Of a stretch of DNA of 7,884 bases, positions 1-7,141 are shown piece after piece. Below the pieces are notes generated by a model. That model was not told the DNA's origin. It made no database searches and saw nothing but the letters and a program-made list of their open reading frames with translations. Position 1 is the first letter of the stretch. The number at the start of each line of letters is the position of its first letter. The stretch comes from Planctomycetes bacterium UBA2386 (GTDB taxonomy: Bacteria > Planctomycetota > UBA1135 > UBA2386), in assembly GCA_002343845.1 (NCBI GenBank), contig DDSQ01000203.1:1-7884 (forward strand), written 5' to 3'. The position numbers and the translations under genes are program-made.

Positions 1-207
1 CACACCTTCAACCTGCTCGACGCGCGTGGTGCGATCAGCGTCACCGAGCGGGCGGCCTACATCGGCCGCATCCGCAATCTGGCGCGCAGCGTCGCGCAGG
101 CCTACGTCGACAGCCGTGCGCGGCTGGGCTTCCCGATGGCGCCACGCGCCTGGGCCGACGACGTGCTGGCGCAGCTGGCGCGGCAGAAGAAGACGGAGGC
201 GGCATGA
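1..207 (+). CDS. glyQ: Glycyl-tRNA synthetase alpha subunit, C-terminal 68 residues (5' end outside window)
   Basis: This is the C-terminal tail of the catalytic alpha subunit of the bacterial alpha2/beta2 glycyl-tRNA synthetase, which activates glycine and attaches it to tRNA-Gly in the cytoplasm. Frame 1 is open from the first base to the TGA at 205-207. It contains the family's typical ending: [17 protein letters not shown] at residues 1-17 of the visible part, then the [15 protein letters not shown] helix and LGFPMAP. The family is usually about 300 residues, so roughly three quarters lies upstream. The stop overlaps the glyS start as ATGA, which points to translational coupling that helps match the two subunits. 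Identity rests on recognising the conserved tail and on the glyS neighbour. Confidence 0.95.
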   Translation, partial: HTFNLLDARGAISVTERAAYIGRIRNLARSVAQAYVDSRARLGFPMAPRAWADDVLAQLARQKKTEAA

Positions 208-2306
208 CGCGCGAGAACCTTCTCGTCGAGCTGCGCGTCGAGGAACTGCCGCCCAAGGCACTGGGTCGCCTGGGCGATGCCTTCGGTGCCGCGCTGCTCG
301 CGTCGCTGCGGGCGCAGGGCTTGGCCGGCGACGACGCCGTCCTGACCCGCCACGCCACGCCGCGGCGGCTGGCCGCGCAGGTCAGCGCGGTCGCCGCCCG
401 CGCAGCGGACCAGCCGCACAGCACCAAGCTGATGCCCGTGGCGGTCGGCCTCGGCGCCGACGGCCAGCCGACTCCTGCGCTGCTGAAGAAGCTCGCCGCG
501 CTGGGTGCCGATGCGAGCGCGGTGTCGCGGCTGCGCCGCGTGCCCGACGGCAAGGCCGAGGTCCTGTACCTCGACAGCGTGAAGCCCGGGGCGACGCTCG
601 CGGAGGGTTTGCAGAAGGCACTGGACGAGGCGATCGCGACCCTGCCAATCCCCAAGGTGATGCAGTACCAGCTCGCCGACGGCTGGACGAGCGTCGACTT
701 CGTGAGGCCGGCCCACGGGCTGGTCGCGCTGCACGGCCGCGCGATCGTGCCGGTGCGCGTGCTGGGCCTGGAAGCCACTCGCCACACGCGCGGCCACCGC
801 TTCGAGGCGGAGGTCGCCGCGATCGAGCTGGCGCATGCCGACGACTACGAGCGGCAGCTGCTCGAGCAGGGTGCGGTGATCACGCGCTTCGAGGCGCGCC
901 GCGCCGAGGTCGCGCGCCAGCTCCAGGCCCGGGCCGGCGAGCTCGGGCTCGCCCCGGTCGACGACGCGGACCTGCTCGACGAGGTCACGGCGCTGGTCGA
1001 GCGCCCGAACGTGCTGCCGTGCCGCTTCGAGCCGGAGTTCCTCGCCGTGCCGCCGGAGTGCCTGATCCTGACGATGAAGGCGAACCAGAAGTACTTCCCG
1101 CTGCTGGACGCCGACGGCCGCCTGACGAACCACTTCCTGGTCGTCAGCAACATCCGGCCCGACGACCCGTCGAGGGTGGTCCAGGGCAATGAGCGGGTCG
1201 TGCGGCCGCGCCTGGCCGACGCGCGCTTCTTCTTCGACCAGGACCGCAAGCGCACGCTCGCCTCGCGTGTCGCCGGCCTGTCGCGCGTGGTCTACCACGG
1301 CAAGCTCGGCACACAGGGCGAGCGGGTCGAGCGCGTGCGCACGATCGCGCGCGAGCTTGGCCGGCTGCTCGGCGGGCTCGCGCTGGCCGATCTCGCCGAC
1401 GAGGCGGCCAGCCTCGCCAAGGCAGACCTGCTGACCGACATGGTCGGGGAGTTCCCCGAGCTGCAAGGCATCATGGGCGCCTACTACGCGCGCCACGATG
1501 GCCTGCGCGACAGCGTCGCCGACGCGATCGAGGACCACTACAAGCCGCGCTTCGCCGGTGACGCGCTGCCGCGGGGCGAGGTCGGACTGGTCGTCGCGCT
1601 CGCCGACAAGCTCGAGACGCTGGCGGGTCTGTTCGGCATCGGCCAGCTGCCCACCGGCGACAAGGACCCGTTCGCGCTGCGCCGGCACGCGCTCGGGGTG
1701 ATCCGCATGCTGATCGAGCGCGACCTGCCGCTGGCGGTCCCGCAGCTGACGGCGATCGCGTTCGCCGCGTTTCCGCAAGGGCATGGCCAGGCGCAGGCCG
1801 AAGTGCAGCACTTCCTCTACGACCGGCTGGTCACCGCGTTGCGCGAGCAGGGCTACTCGGCGCGCGAGATCGACGCGGTGGTCGCGCTGCGCCCGGCACG
1901 CTGGGGCGAGATTCCGCGCCGGCTCGCCGCCGTGCGTGCCTTCGCCGCGCTGCCCGAGGCCGCGTCGCTCGCCGCGGCCAACAAGCGCGTGGGCAACATC
2001 CTGAAGAAGTCCGAGGAGGGCGCGGCCGCGCCAGCGGTCGACGAGGGACTGCTCCAGGAGAGCGCCGAGCGCGCGCTGGCCAGTGCACTGGCCGCGATCG
2101 GGCCGCGCGCCGAGGAGGCCTTCGATCGCGGCGACTTCACGGCCTCGCTGCAGGCGCTCGCGGCCCTGAAGGGGCCGGTCGACGCGTTCTTCGACGACGT
2201 GATGGTCAACGTCGACGACGACGCGCTGCGCGCCAACCGCCTCGCGTTGCTGCGCGCGCTGCATGCCGCCATGAATCGCGTGGCCGATCTGGCTCGGCTG
2301 GCGTAG
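204..2306 (+). CDS. glyS: Glycyl-tRNA synthetase beta subunit
   Basis: This is the 700-residue beta subunit of the tetrameric glycyl-tRNA synthetase, needed with GlyQ for tRNA-Gly recognition and aminoacylation; family members are usually about 690-720 residues. Recognisable blocks in order are the N-terminal [15 protein letters not shown] (6-20), TPRRLA (52-57), [10 protein letters not shown] (292-301), the HD-like region with [13 protein letters not shown] (about 422-434), [10 protein letters not shown] (485-494), and the C-terminal anticodon-binding (DALR-type) part beginning near [10 protein letters not shown] (593-602). The ATG at 204 is preceded by CGGAGG at 194-199 with short spacing. 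It overlaps the glyQ stop by 4 bases. The gene appears intact, with codon use like its neighbours. An antisense frame of 720 codons across it is a GC-rich shadow. Confidence 0.98.
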   Translation: MTRENLLVELRVEELPPKALGRLGDAFGAALLASLRAQGLAGDDAVLTRHATPRRLAAQVSAVAARAADQPHSTKLMPVAVGLGADGQPTPALLKKLAALGADASAVSRLRRVPDGKAEVLYLDSVKPGATLAEGLQKALDEAIATLPIPKVMQYQLADGWTSVDFVRPAHGLVALHGRAIVPVRVLGLEATRHTRGHRFEAEVAAIELAHADDYERQLLEQGAVITRFEARRAEVARQLQARAGELGLAPVDDADLLDEVTALVERPNVLPCRFEPEFLAVPPECLILTMKANQKYFPLLDADGRLTNHFLVVSNIRPDDPSRVVQGNERVVRPRLADARFFFDQDRKRTLASRVAGLSRVVYHGKLGTQGERVERVRTIARELGRLLGGLALADLADEAASLAKADLLTDMVGEFPELQGIMGAYYARHDGLRDSVADAIEDHYKPRFAGDALPRGEVGLVVALADKLETLAGLFGIGQLPTGDKDPFALRRHALGVIRMLIERDLPLAVPQLTAIAFAAFPQGHGQAQAEVQHFLYDRLVTALREQGYSAREIDAVVALRPARWGEIPRRLAAVRAFAALPEAASLAAANKRVGNILKKSEEGAAAPAVDEGLLQESAERALASALAAIGPRAEEAFDRGDFTASLQALAALKGPVDAFFDDVMVNVDDDALRANRLALLRALHAAMNRVADLARLA

Positions 2307-2321
2307 GTGCCCCGGGGCCTC

Positions 2322-2327
2322 GATAAT
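2322..2327 (+). promoter_or_regulatory. Putative -10 box (GATAAT) directly upstream of gmhB
   Basis: GATAAT matches the sigma-70 -10 consensus TATAAT at five of six positions and stands out in this very GC-rich DNA. No convincing -35 lies 16-18 bases upstream (around 2298-2305 the sequence is TGGCGT-like). A transcript starting about 7 bases downstream would begin near 2334, only about two bases before the GTG at 2336. The mRNA from this site would therefore be leaderless or nearly so. A 10-base palindrome GCCCCGGGGC (2309-2318) lies just upstream. It is the only AT-rich patch in the 29-base gap between glyS and gmhB. Assignment is by pattern only. Confidence 0.4.
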
Positions 2328-2335
2328 CGCGGCCC

Positions 2336-2923
2336 GTGAAGCTCGTCATCCTCGGCCGCGACGGCATCCTCAACCGCTACCGCGACGACCACGTCAAGTC
2401 GCCCGCCGAGTGGGAGTCGATCGACGGCGCCCTGCAGGCGGTCGCCCGGCTGAACCATGCCGGCTGGCACGCGGTGATCGCGACCAACCAGTCCGGCATC
2501 GGCCGCGGCATGATCGACATGGCGAGCATCAACGCGATCCACACGCACCTGCAGCGGCTCGCCCAGGCCGAGGGCGGGCGGTTCGACGCGGTGTTCTTCT
2601 GCCCGCACACCCCGGAGGACGGCTGCGAGTGCCGCAAGCCGCGCCCGGGCCTGATGCTCGAGATCGGCAGCCGCTACGGCATCGACCTGGCGACCGTGCC
2701 GATGGTCGGCGACACGCTGCGCGACCTGCAGGCCGCGCAGGCGGCCGGCTGCGAGCCGCACCTCGTGCGCAGCGGGCGGGCGCAGTCGCTCGACGAGGCG
2801 CAGTGCCGCCACATCCTCGAGCAGGTGCCCGCGACGCGCATCCACGCGGACCTCGGCGCCTTCGCCGATCACCTGCTCGGGCGCGACGAGATCCTGCCCT
2901 CGGGTGTCGGGGCCTTGCGCTGA
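2336..2923 (+). CDS. gmhB: GmhB-type D-glycero-beta-D-manno-heptose-1,7-bisphosphate 7-phosphatase, with the nucleophile position altered
   Basis: This 195-residue HAD-superfamily protein is closest to GmhB, which removes the 7-phosphate of heptose bisphosphate in cytoplasmic synthesis of ADP-heptose for the LPS inner core. Visible family features are motif I in altered form (LGRDG, residues 6-10), motif II TNQSG (50-54), the zinc loop C89-x-H91...C97-x-C99, the motif III lysine in CRKPRPG (K101), and motif IV VGDTLRDL with D126 and D130. Motif I normally reads LDRDG, whose first Asp forms the phospho-enzyme. Here it is Gly7 (GGC, 2354-2356), one transition away from GAC; the second Asp (D9) is kept. 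The start is GTG with no visible Shine-Dalgarno, just after a -10-like box. The end overlaps plsC as TGATG. Family assignment is firm; catalytic competence is uncertain. A histidinol-phosphatase-like activity is an alternative. Confidence 0.9.
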   Translation: MKLVILGRDGILNRYRDDHVKSPAEWESIDGALQAVARLNHAGWHAVIATNQSGIGRGMIDMASINAIHTHLQRLAQAEGGRFDAVFFCPHTPEDGCECRKPRPGLMLEIGSRYGIDLATVPMVGDTLRDLQAAQAAGCEPHLVRSGRAQSLDEAQCRHILEQVPATRIHADLGAFADHLLGRDEILPSGVGALR

Positions 2924-3705
2924 TGCGGCTGATCTGGGCCCTGCGTTCGGCGGCCTACGTGGCCTGGCTGGCCGTGACCGTCGTGCCCTGGGCGATCGGC
3001 GTCCTCGTGATGTCGGTGTTCGTGCGCGGAACGCCGCTGTACTGGGCCTGCGTGAACTGGCTGCGGCTGGCGATCTGGGGTGCGCGCGCGATCTGCGGCG
3101 TGCGCTGGCGGATGAGCGGCATCGAGCACGTGCCGGTGGCCGCCGACGCGACCTCGGCCGTGTTGCTGGCGTCCAAGCACCAGAGCACGTGGGAGACCTT
3201 TGCCCTGCCGACGCTGATGCCGCACCCGCTGGCCTACGTCTTCAAGCGCGAGCTGCTCTACATCCCGTTCTTCGGCTGGGCGATGGGCCGGCTGGACATG
3301 ATCCACATCGACCGCTCGCGCCGGACCGAGGCCTGGGCACGGGTCGAGCGCCAGGGCCGCCGCCTGTTCGCGCAGGGCACGTGGGTCATCATGTTCCCCG
3401 AGGGTACGCGCATCGCACGCGGCGAGCGCGGCACCTACAAGACCGGCGCGTCCCGGCTGGCGATCGCGGCCGGGGTGCCGATCGTGCCGATCGCGGTGAG
3501 CGCCGCCAAGTGCTGGCCGCGGCGCAGCTTCCTGCTGCGCCCTGGCGTGATCGACGTGTCGATCGGTGCGCCGATTCCCTCGGTCGGACGTCAGCCCGAG
3601 GAACTGATGCGCCAGGTCGAGGACTGGATCGAGGCCGAGATGCGCCGGCTCGATCCCGAGGCCTATGCCGCCGGGCCGGCGGCGGTTGCGGCGGAAGCGG
3701 CGTGA
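2923..3705 (+). CDS. plsC: 1-acyl-sn-glycerol-3-phosphate acyltransferase (lysophosphatidic acid acyltransferase)
   Basis: This 260-residue membrane-bound enzyme acylates lysophosphatidic acid to phosphatidic acid, the precursor of all glycerophospholipids. A hydrophobic N-terminal segment (about 10-35) would anchor it in the inner membrane. The PlsC motifs occur in order: block I KHQSTWET (H86, with Glu91 at the position usually Asp in HX4D), block II around FKRELLYIPFFGWAMGRL (107-124), block III FPEGTR (158-163), and block IV VPIVPIAV (185-192). The C-terminus is an Ala-rich tail (about 249-260). The ATG at 2923 shares its A with the gmhB stop (TGATG). No strong Shine-Dalgarno is visible, so translation is probably by reinitiation. 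The downstream peptidase gene overlaps it by 4 bases. From memory, HQSTWE-type block I sequences are frequent in betaproteobacterial PlsC proteins, so the Glu is not taken as damage. Confidence 0.95.
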   Translation: MRLIWALRSAAYVAWLAVTVVPWAIGVLVMSVFVRGTPLYWACVNWLRLAIWGARAICGVRWRMSGIEHVPVAADATSAVLLASKHQSTWETFALPTLMPHPLAYVFKRELLYIPFFGWAMGRLDMIHIDRSRRTEAWARVERQGRRLFAQGTWVIMFPEGTRIARGERGTYKTGASRLAIAAGVPIVPIAVSAAKCWPRRSFLLRPGVIDVSIGAPIPSVGRQPEELMRQVEDWIEAEMRRLDPEAYAAGPAAVAAEAA

Positions 3706-4712
3706 GGCTGGTGACCAGCCGCCGCGATGCCGGGCGTGACAGCGAGCTGCCGCTGCAGCTGTCGCTGTTCGACGGATCCGACGCTCGCGAGACAGGCCCG
3801 CCGCCGCGTGCCGTCGAGCCGCCCGCGGCGCAACCCCGGGCCGGCGCGGCGCCCTCCGGGCACCCGGCGGCCGGCGACGATGTCGCGCCGACGACCCTGC
3901 CGGGCGCCGGCCCTGTGCCAGGAGCGGCGGCCGGGACACCGGTGAGCGTGCCGGCCGTCTTCACGCATCCGCGCGCGCAGCGCGAGCTGGTGCTCGAGGG
4001 CCACCGCGTCGCCTACGAGTTCCGTCGTGCGCGGCGGCGCAGCATCGGCTTCGTGATCGGCGAAGAGGGGCTGACGGTCAGCGCCCCGCGCTGGGTCGGC
4101 ATCGCCGAGGTCGAGACGGCGCTGCGCGACAAGGCACGCTGGATCGTGCGCAAGCTGCACGAGCGGCAGGAGCGCTCGCGCCGCACCGCGCAGGCGCGCA
4201 TCGAGTGGCGCGACGGCGCGGCACTGCCCTTCCTCGGCGAGACGGTCATCCTCGTCGTCGATCCGCGCGTGACCGGCGCGGTGCTGAATGTCGCCGTCGA
4301 CACGCTGCCCGGCGTGGCGCGCCTGAGCCTGCACGTCGGGCTGCCGCACGGCGCCCGGCCGGAGCAGCTGCGCGAGGCCGTGCAGAGCTGGCTCCAGCGC
4401 CAGGCCCGGCGTGTCTTCGAGGAACGCTGCGCCGATTTCGCGCAGCGCCTGGGCGTGCGCGTGCGCCGCCTGTCGCTGAGCTCGGCGTCGACACGCTGGG
4501 GCAGCGCGAGCGTCGACGGCTCGATCCGGCTGAACTGGCGGCTCGTGCACTTCGGGATGCCGGTCATCGACTACGTCGTCGCGCACGAACTCGCGCACCT
4601 GCGCGAGATGAACCACAGCGACGCATTCTGGGACGTCGTCCGCTCGGTGATGCCCGACTTCGAGCACGCGCGCGGTCACCTGCGGCACGAGGTGCTGCCG
4701 ACGCTCGACTGA
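3702..4712 (+). CDS. YgjP-like (DUF45/M48-type) zinc metallopeptidase with N-terminal QLSLF motif and Pro/Ala-rich linker
   Basis: This 336-residue protein is of the YgjP-like metallopeptidase family (DUF45), gluzincin-like proteins related to SprT and WSS1-type domains; the substrate is unknown. The conserved core runs from about residue 87 to 336. It includes RRRSIGFVIGEEGLTVSAPRW (begins at 111), the STRWGSAS block (263-270), LNWRLV (277-282), and the zinc site HELAH (H295, E296, H299) with H305 in MNHSDAFW as probable third ligand. The first 86 residues are unusual: a short head containing QLSLF (19-23) and then a low-complexity Pro/Ala/Gly stretch (about 32-82). No signal peptide is visible, so it should be cytoplasmic. 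The frame has no ATG before the core. GTG at 3702 overlaps the plsC stop as GTGA and is preferred; GTG at 3711 is an alternative, and GTG at 3942 would remove the whole extension. Confidence 0.9.
   Translation: MRLVTSRRDAGRDSELPLQLSLFDGSDARETGPPPRAVEPPAAQPRAGAAPSGHPAAGDDVAPTTLPGAGPVPGAAAGTPVSVPAVFTHPRAQRELVLEGHRVAYEFRRARRRSIGFVIGEEGLTVSAPRWVGIAEVETALRDKARWIVRKLHERQERSRRTAQARIEWRDGAALPFLGETVILVVDPRVTGAVLNVAVDTLPGVARLSLHVGLPHGARPEQLREAVQSWLQRQARRVFEERCADFAQRLGVRVRRLSLSSASTRWGSASVDGSIRLNWRLVHFGMPVIDYVVAHELAHLREMNHSDAFWDVVRSVMPDFEHARGHLRHEVLPTLD
3756..3770 (+). other. Candidate sliding-clamp (DnaN) binding pentapeptide QLSLF within the metallopeptidase
   Basis: Codons 3756-3770 encode Gln-Leu-Ser-Leu-Phe, residues 19-23 of the metallopeptidase. 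This equals the published bacterial beta-clamp binding consensus QL(S/D)LF found in polymerases, MutS, Hda and others. It sits near the N-terminus, before a flexible Pro/Ala-rich linker, which is the usual setting for such peptides. The match is seen directly; clamp binding is inference, and a five-residue motif in a Leu-rich head can arise by chance. Confidence 0.4.
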
Positions 4713-4724
4713 GAGGCCTGCCGC

Positions 4725-7022
4725 ATGCGTCCGACGACCGGGATGGCCTCGGCCGCGCTGCGTCGCCTGGCCCCGTCGCTGGTGCTGGCCCTGGCCAGCG
4801 TGTGCGGCGCGCCGCAGGCGGCGCCGACGCCGCCGAGCGCAGCCGACATCGTCGCGGCTCCGACGGATGCCCGCCCGCCCGATGCGTCGCGGGCCGCTCG
4901 CCCTCGCGTGGCGCTGGTGCTGTCCGGCGGCGGTGCGCGCGGGTTCGCGCATGTCGGCGTCCTGCGGGTGCTCCACGAGGCGCGCATCCCCGTCGACCTC
5001 GTCTGGGGTACGAGCATGGGTGCGGTGGTCGGCGGCGCGTATGCGGCCGGCCGCACGCCCGACGAGCTGGCCGACTTCGCTCGCCGCACCGATTGGGACG
5101 CGGTGCTCGCCGACCGGCCGCCACGCGAGCAGATGGCCCTGCGGCGGCGCGAGGAGGACCTGGCGCTGCGCTCGCGTGTCGAGTTCGCGCTCGGCCCTGA
5201 CGGGTTGAGCCTGCCGCCGGGTGCCGTCGGCCACTCGGTGCTCGAGCTCGCCCTCGCGCAGCTGCTGCCCGAAGGCCTGCACCAGCGGGCGTCGCGCGAG
5301 CTGCCGATTCCCTTCGGCTCGGTCGCCTCCGACCTGCTGACCGGCGAGCTCGTCGACCAGGCCGGCACGCCGACCCTGCAGGCGCTGCGCGCGTCGCTGT
5401 CGGTGCCGGGCGTCTTCGCGCCGGTGCGCGTGAACGGTCGGCTGCTCGTCGACGGCGGCCTCGTGCGCAACCTGCCGGTCGACCTCGCGCGCCGTGCGGG
5501 TGCCGACGTCGTGATCGCGGTCAACGTCGGCACGCCGCTGGGGGGCGAGGCCGAGCTCGGCAGCTCGCTCGGGGTGGCGCGCCAGATGCTGGCGATCCTG
5601 ACCGAGCAGAACGTCGCGCGATCGCTGGCCGAGCTCGGTGGCGCCGACATCCTGATCACGCCGCAGCTGGCGGGCATCGGCTTCCTGGACTTCAGCGCCC
5701 ATGCGGCCGCCATGGCCGCCGGCGAGGCCGCGGCGCGCGCCGCGCTGGGCAGGCTGGCGCCGCTGTCGCTGCCGGCCGACGACTACGCGGCCCACCTCGC
5801 GGCGCGCACCGAGTCCCGGCGCCAGGCGGCACCGCAGGACCGCCTGGCGCTGGGCACGCTTCGCATCGAGGGCCAGCAGCGACTCGCGACCGAGGCGCTC
5901 GTCGCGCGCGCCGGGCTCGAAGCGGGCGCGCCGGTGACGACGCTGCAGGCCTACGAGGCCGCCGCCCGACTGCAGGCCCACGGCGACATCAGCCGCGTCG
6001 ACGTCGACGTGCGGGACCGCGACGGCCGGCGCGACGTGCGGCTGCGGGTCACCGAGGCGGAGTGGGCGCGCAGCCGGCTGCGCCTGGGCCTGGAGCTGGC
6101 GACCGACTTCGGCGACTCGAGCTCTTTCGCCCTCGCCGCGATGCACGCGGCCGCGCCGCTGAACCGCTGGGGCACCGAGCTGCGCACGACGGCCCGGATC
6201 GGCACGCGGCGGCAGCTGGACATCGAGGCCTGGCAGCCCCTGGGCCGGGTGTCGCCGTGGTTCGTGGCGGCACAGCTCGAGCACCTCTCGGGACCGCAGG
6301 ACCTCTACGTCGACGAGCGGCATCTGGGGCGCTTCTACCGGCGCGCGACCGGGCTGCAGCTGGCCGTGGGCCGGGCGATCGACGACTGGGGCGACCTTCG
6401 CTTCGGTGTCGGCCGCAGCAGGGTCGATACGCGGATGATCTGGCCCGCGGAAGGCCAGCGGGCGCGCAGCTTCGAGAACCAGGCGTTGCTGCGGTTGCGC
6501 GGCGACACGCTCGACTCGCTCGGCTACCCGACCCGCGGCATGCTGGTCGACGTGCTGTGGGGCCTGCCGCTGGACGAGCGCGCCGCCGGCCAGCCGCGCG
6601 ACAGCCGCCTCGACGCGCTCGGCTTGTGGGCCTTCTCCAGCGGCAGCTGGTCCGGCCACCTGTACCTCGAGGGGGCGCGTGCCCGGCAGAGCGTCGCGCC
6701 GCGCGCCCTGGGCGGCTTCTGGCGCCTCAGCGGCACGCAGACCGACTCGCTGCGCGGGCAGACGACCCTGCTCGGGCGTTGGGTCTGGGCGCGCGAGCTG
6801 ATCGCGCTGTCGCCTGCACTCGGCCGCTCGTTGCGGGCCGGCTTCTCGCTGGAACTCGGCGGCGGGTTCGCGCCCGACCAGTCGGTGGACCTCGGCGACA
6901 TGAAGACGGCCGGCAGCCTCTTCGTCTCGGCCGACACGCGCCTGGGCCCGCTGTACCTCGGGATCGGCGGCACGCGGGGCGGCCACGCGCGGCTGTACGT
7001 GTTCCTCGGGCCGCTGCGCTGA
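4725..7022 (+). CDS. Patatin-like phospholipase with POTRA domain and outer-membrane beta-barrel (PlpD / type Vd architecture)
   Basis: This 765-residue exported protein is predicted to hydrolyse phospholipid acyl esters. A basic N-terminus and hydrophobic stretch (about 14-29) form a Sec-type signal peptide, probably cleaved near residues 29-33. The patatin domain (about 60-345) has the oxyanion loop GGGARG (68-73), the nucleophile elbow GTSMG (Ser97) and the catalytic Asp in DGG (Asp243). A single POTRA-like domain follows (about 373-445). The C-terminal part (about 449-765) alternates like an outer-membrane barrel and carries Omp85-like DTLDSLGYPTRG (594-605) and GGFWRLSG (663-670). In PlpD the barrel anchors or exports the patatin domain at the outer membrane. 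The ATG at 4725 has GAGAGG at 4711-4716 as ribosome binding site, right after the peptidase stop; Met7 (4743) is a less likely start. It is probably the last gene of the operon. Confidence 0.92.
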   Translation: MRPTTGMASAALRRLAPSLVLALASVCGAPQAAPTPPSAADIVAAPTDARPPDASRAARPRVALVLSGGGARGFAHVGVLRVLHEARIPVDLVWGTSMGAVVGGAYAAGRTPDELADFARRTDWDAVLADRPPREQMALRRREEDLALRSRVEFALGPDGLSLPPGAVGHSVLELALAQLLPEGLHQRASRELPIPFGSVASDLLTGELVDQAGTPTLQALRASLSVPGVFAPVRVNGRLLVDGGLVRNLPVDLARRAGADVVIAVNVGTPLGGEAELGSSLGVARQMLAILTEQNVARSLAELGGADILITPQLAGIGFLDFSAHAAAMAAGEAAARAALGRLAPLSLPADDYAAHLAARTESRRQAAPQDRLALGTLRIEGQQRLATEALVARAGLEAGAPVTTLQAYEAAARLQAHGDISRVDVDVRDRDGRRDVRLRVTEAEWARSRLRLGLELATDFGDSSSFALAAMHAAAPLNRWGTELRTTARIGTRRQLDIEAWQPLGRVSPWFVAAQLEHLSGPQDLYVDERHLGRFYRRATGLQLAVGRAIDDWGDLRFGVGRSRVDTRMIWPAEGQRARSFENQALLRLRGDTLDSLGYPTRGMLVDVLWGLPLDERAAGQPRDSRLDALGLWAFSSGSWSGHLYLEGARARQSVAPRALGGFWRLSGTQTDSLRGQTTLLGRWVWARELIALSPALGRSLRAGFSLELGGGFAPDQSVDLGDMKTAGSLFVSADTRLGPLYLGIGGTRGGHARLYVFLGPLR

Positions 7023-7029
7023 CGGCGCA

Positions 7030-7063
7030 CGCCGCCCGGCGCCACGGCCGGCGGCGGGCGGCG
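7030..7063 (+). terminator. GC-rich inverted repeat downstream of the patatin gene, possible terminator
   Basis: CGCCGCCCG (7030-7038) is perfectly complementary to CGGGCGGCG (7055-7063), giving a 9-base-pair GC-only stem with a 16-base loop that begins 8 bases after the patatin stop. There is no T-run after it, so it does not look like a classic intrinsic terminator. It could slow polymerase, protect the 3' end or simply reflect base composition. Its place between two transcription units supports a role in ending the upstream operon, but only weakly. Confidence 0.3.
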
Positions 7064-7084
7064 GGCCGGGCGCAGCAGGCTTCC

Positions 7085-7090
7085 TAGAAT
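7085..7090 (+). promoter_or_regulatory. Putative -10 box (TAGAAT) upstream of liuA
   Basis: TAGAAT matches the sigma-70 -10 consensus at five of six positions and is the most AT-rich patch in the 128-base gap between the patatin gene and the acyl-CoA dehydrogenase. No -35 is recognisable 16-18 bases upstream (about 7061-7068 is GC only), so an activator or an extended element may be needed. A start near 7097 would give a leader of about 54 bases. No obvious palindromic LiuR-type operator was seen around it. Confidence 0.4.
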
Positions 7091-7136
7091 GGCCCCGTGC
7101 AGCGGCGGCGTGCCGCGGCGCGCCGACCCGCCCTCC

Positions 7137-7141
7137 AGGAG
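7137..7141 (+). promoter_or_regulatory. Ribosome binding site AGGAG that fixes the liuA start at 7151
   Basis: AGGAG ends at 7141, nine bases before the ATG at 7151, which is good spacing. A second in-frame ATG at 7142 directly abuts the AGGAG with no spacer and so cannot use it. The start at 7151 is therefore chosen, giving MNLPGLDF at the N-terminus, typical of the family. Confidence 0.75.

Noticed and set aside
26..1192. A 388-codon + strand frame overlapping glyQ and glyS
   Set aside because: It is an Arg/Ala-rich out-of-frame reading of glyQ/glyS with no family resemblance.
102..2264. A 720-codon open frame on the minus strand opposite glyS
   Set aside because: It is a shadow of glyS in the antisense frame: composition-biased, with no recognisable domain, no ribosome binding site, and glyS is unambiguous.
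2309..2318. 10-base palindrome GCCCCGGGGC between glyS and gmhB
   Set aside because: Such GC palindromes are common by chance at this base composition; it has no loop for a hairpin and no T-run, so it is not called a terminator or operator.
3711..3713. Alternative GTG start for the metallopeptidase
   Set aside because: It is possible, but the GTG at 3702 forms the GTGA overlap with plsC, matching the coupling style of the operon. Both starts keep the QLSLF motif, so nothing important depends on the choice.
3663..6986. A 1107-codon open frame on the minus strand across the peptidase and patatin genes
   Set aside because: It lies opposite two well-supported genes, its translation is rich in Arg, Ala, Gln and His with no recognisable domain, and long antisense frames are expected when GC at third positions is very high.
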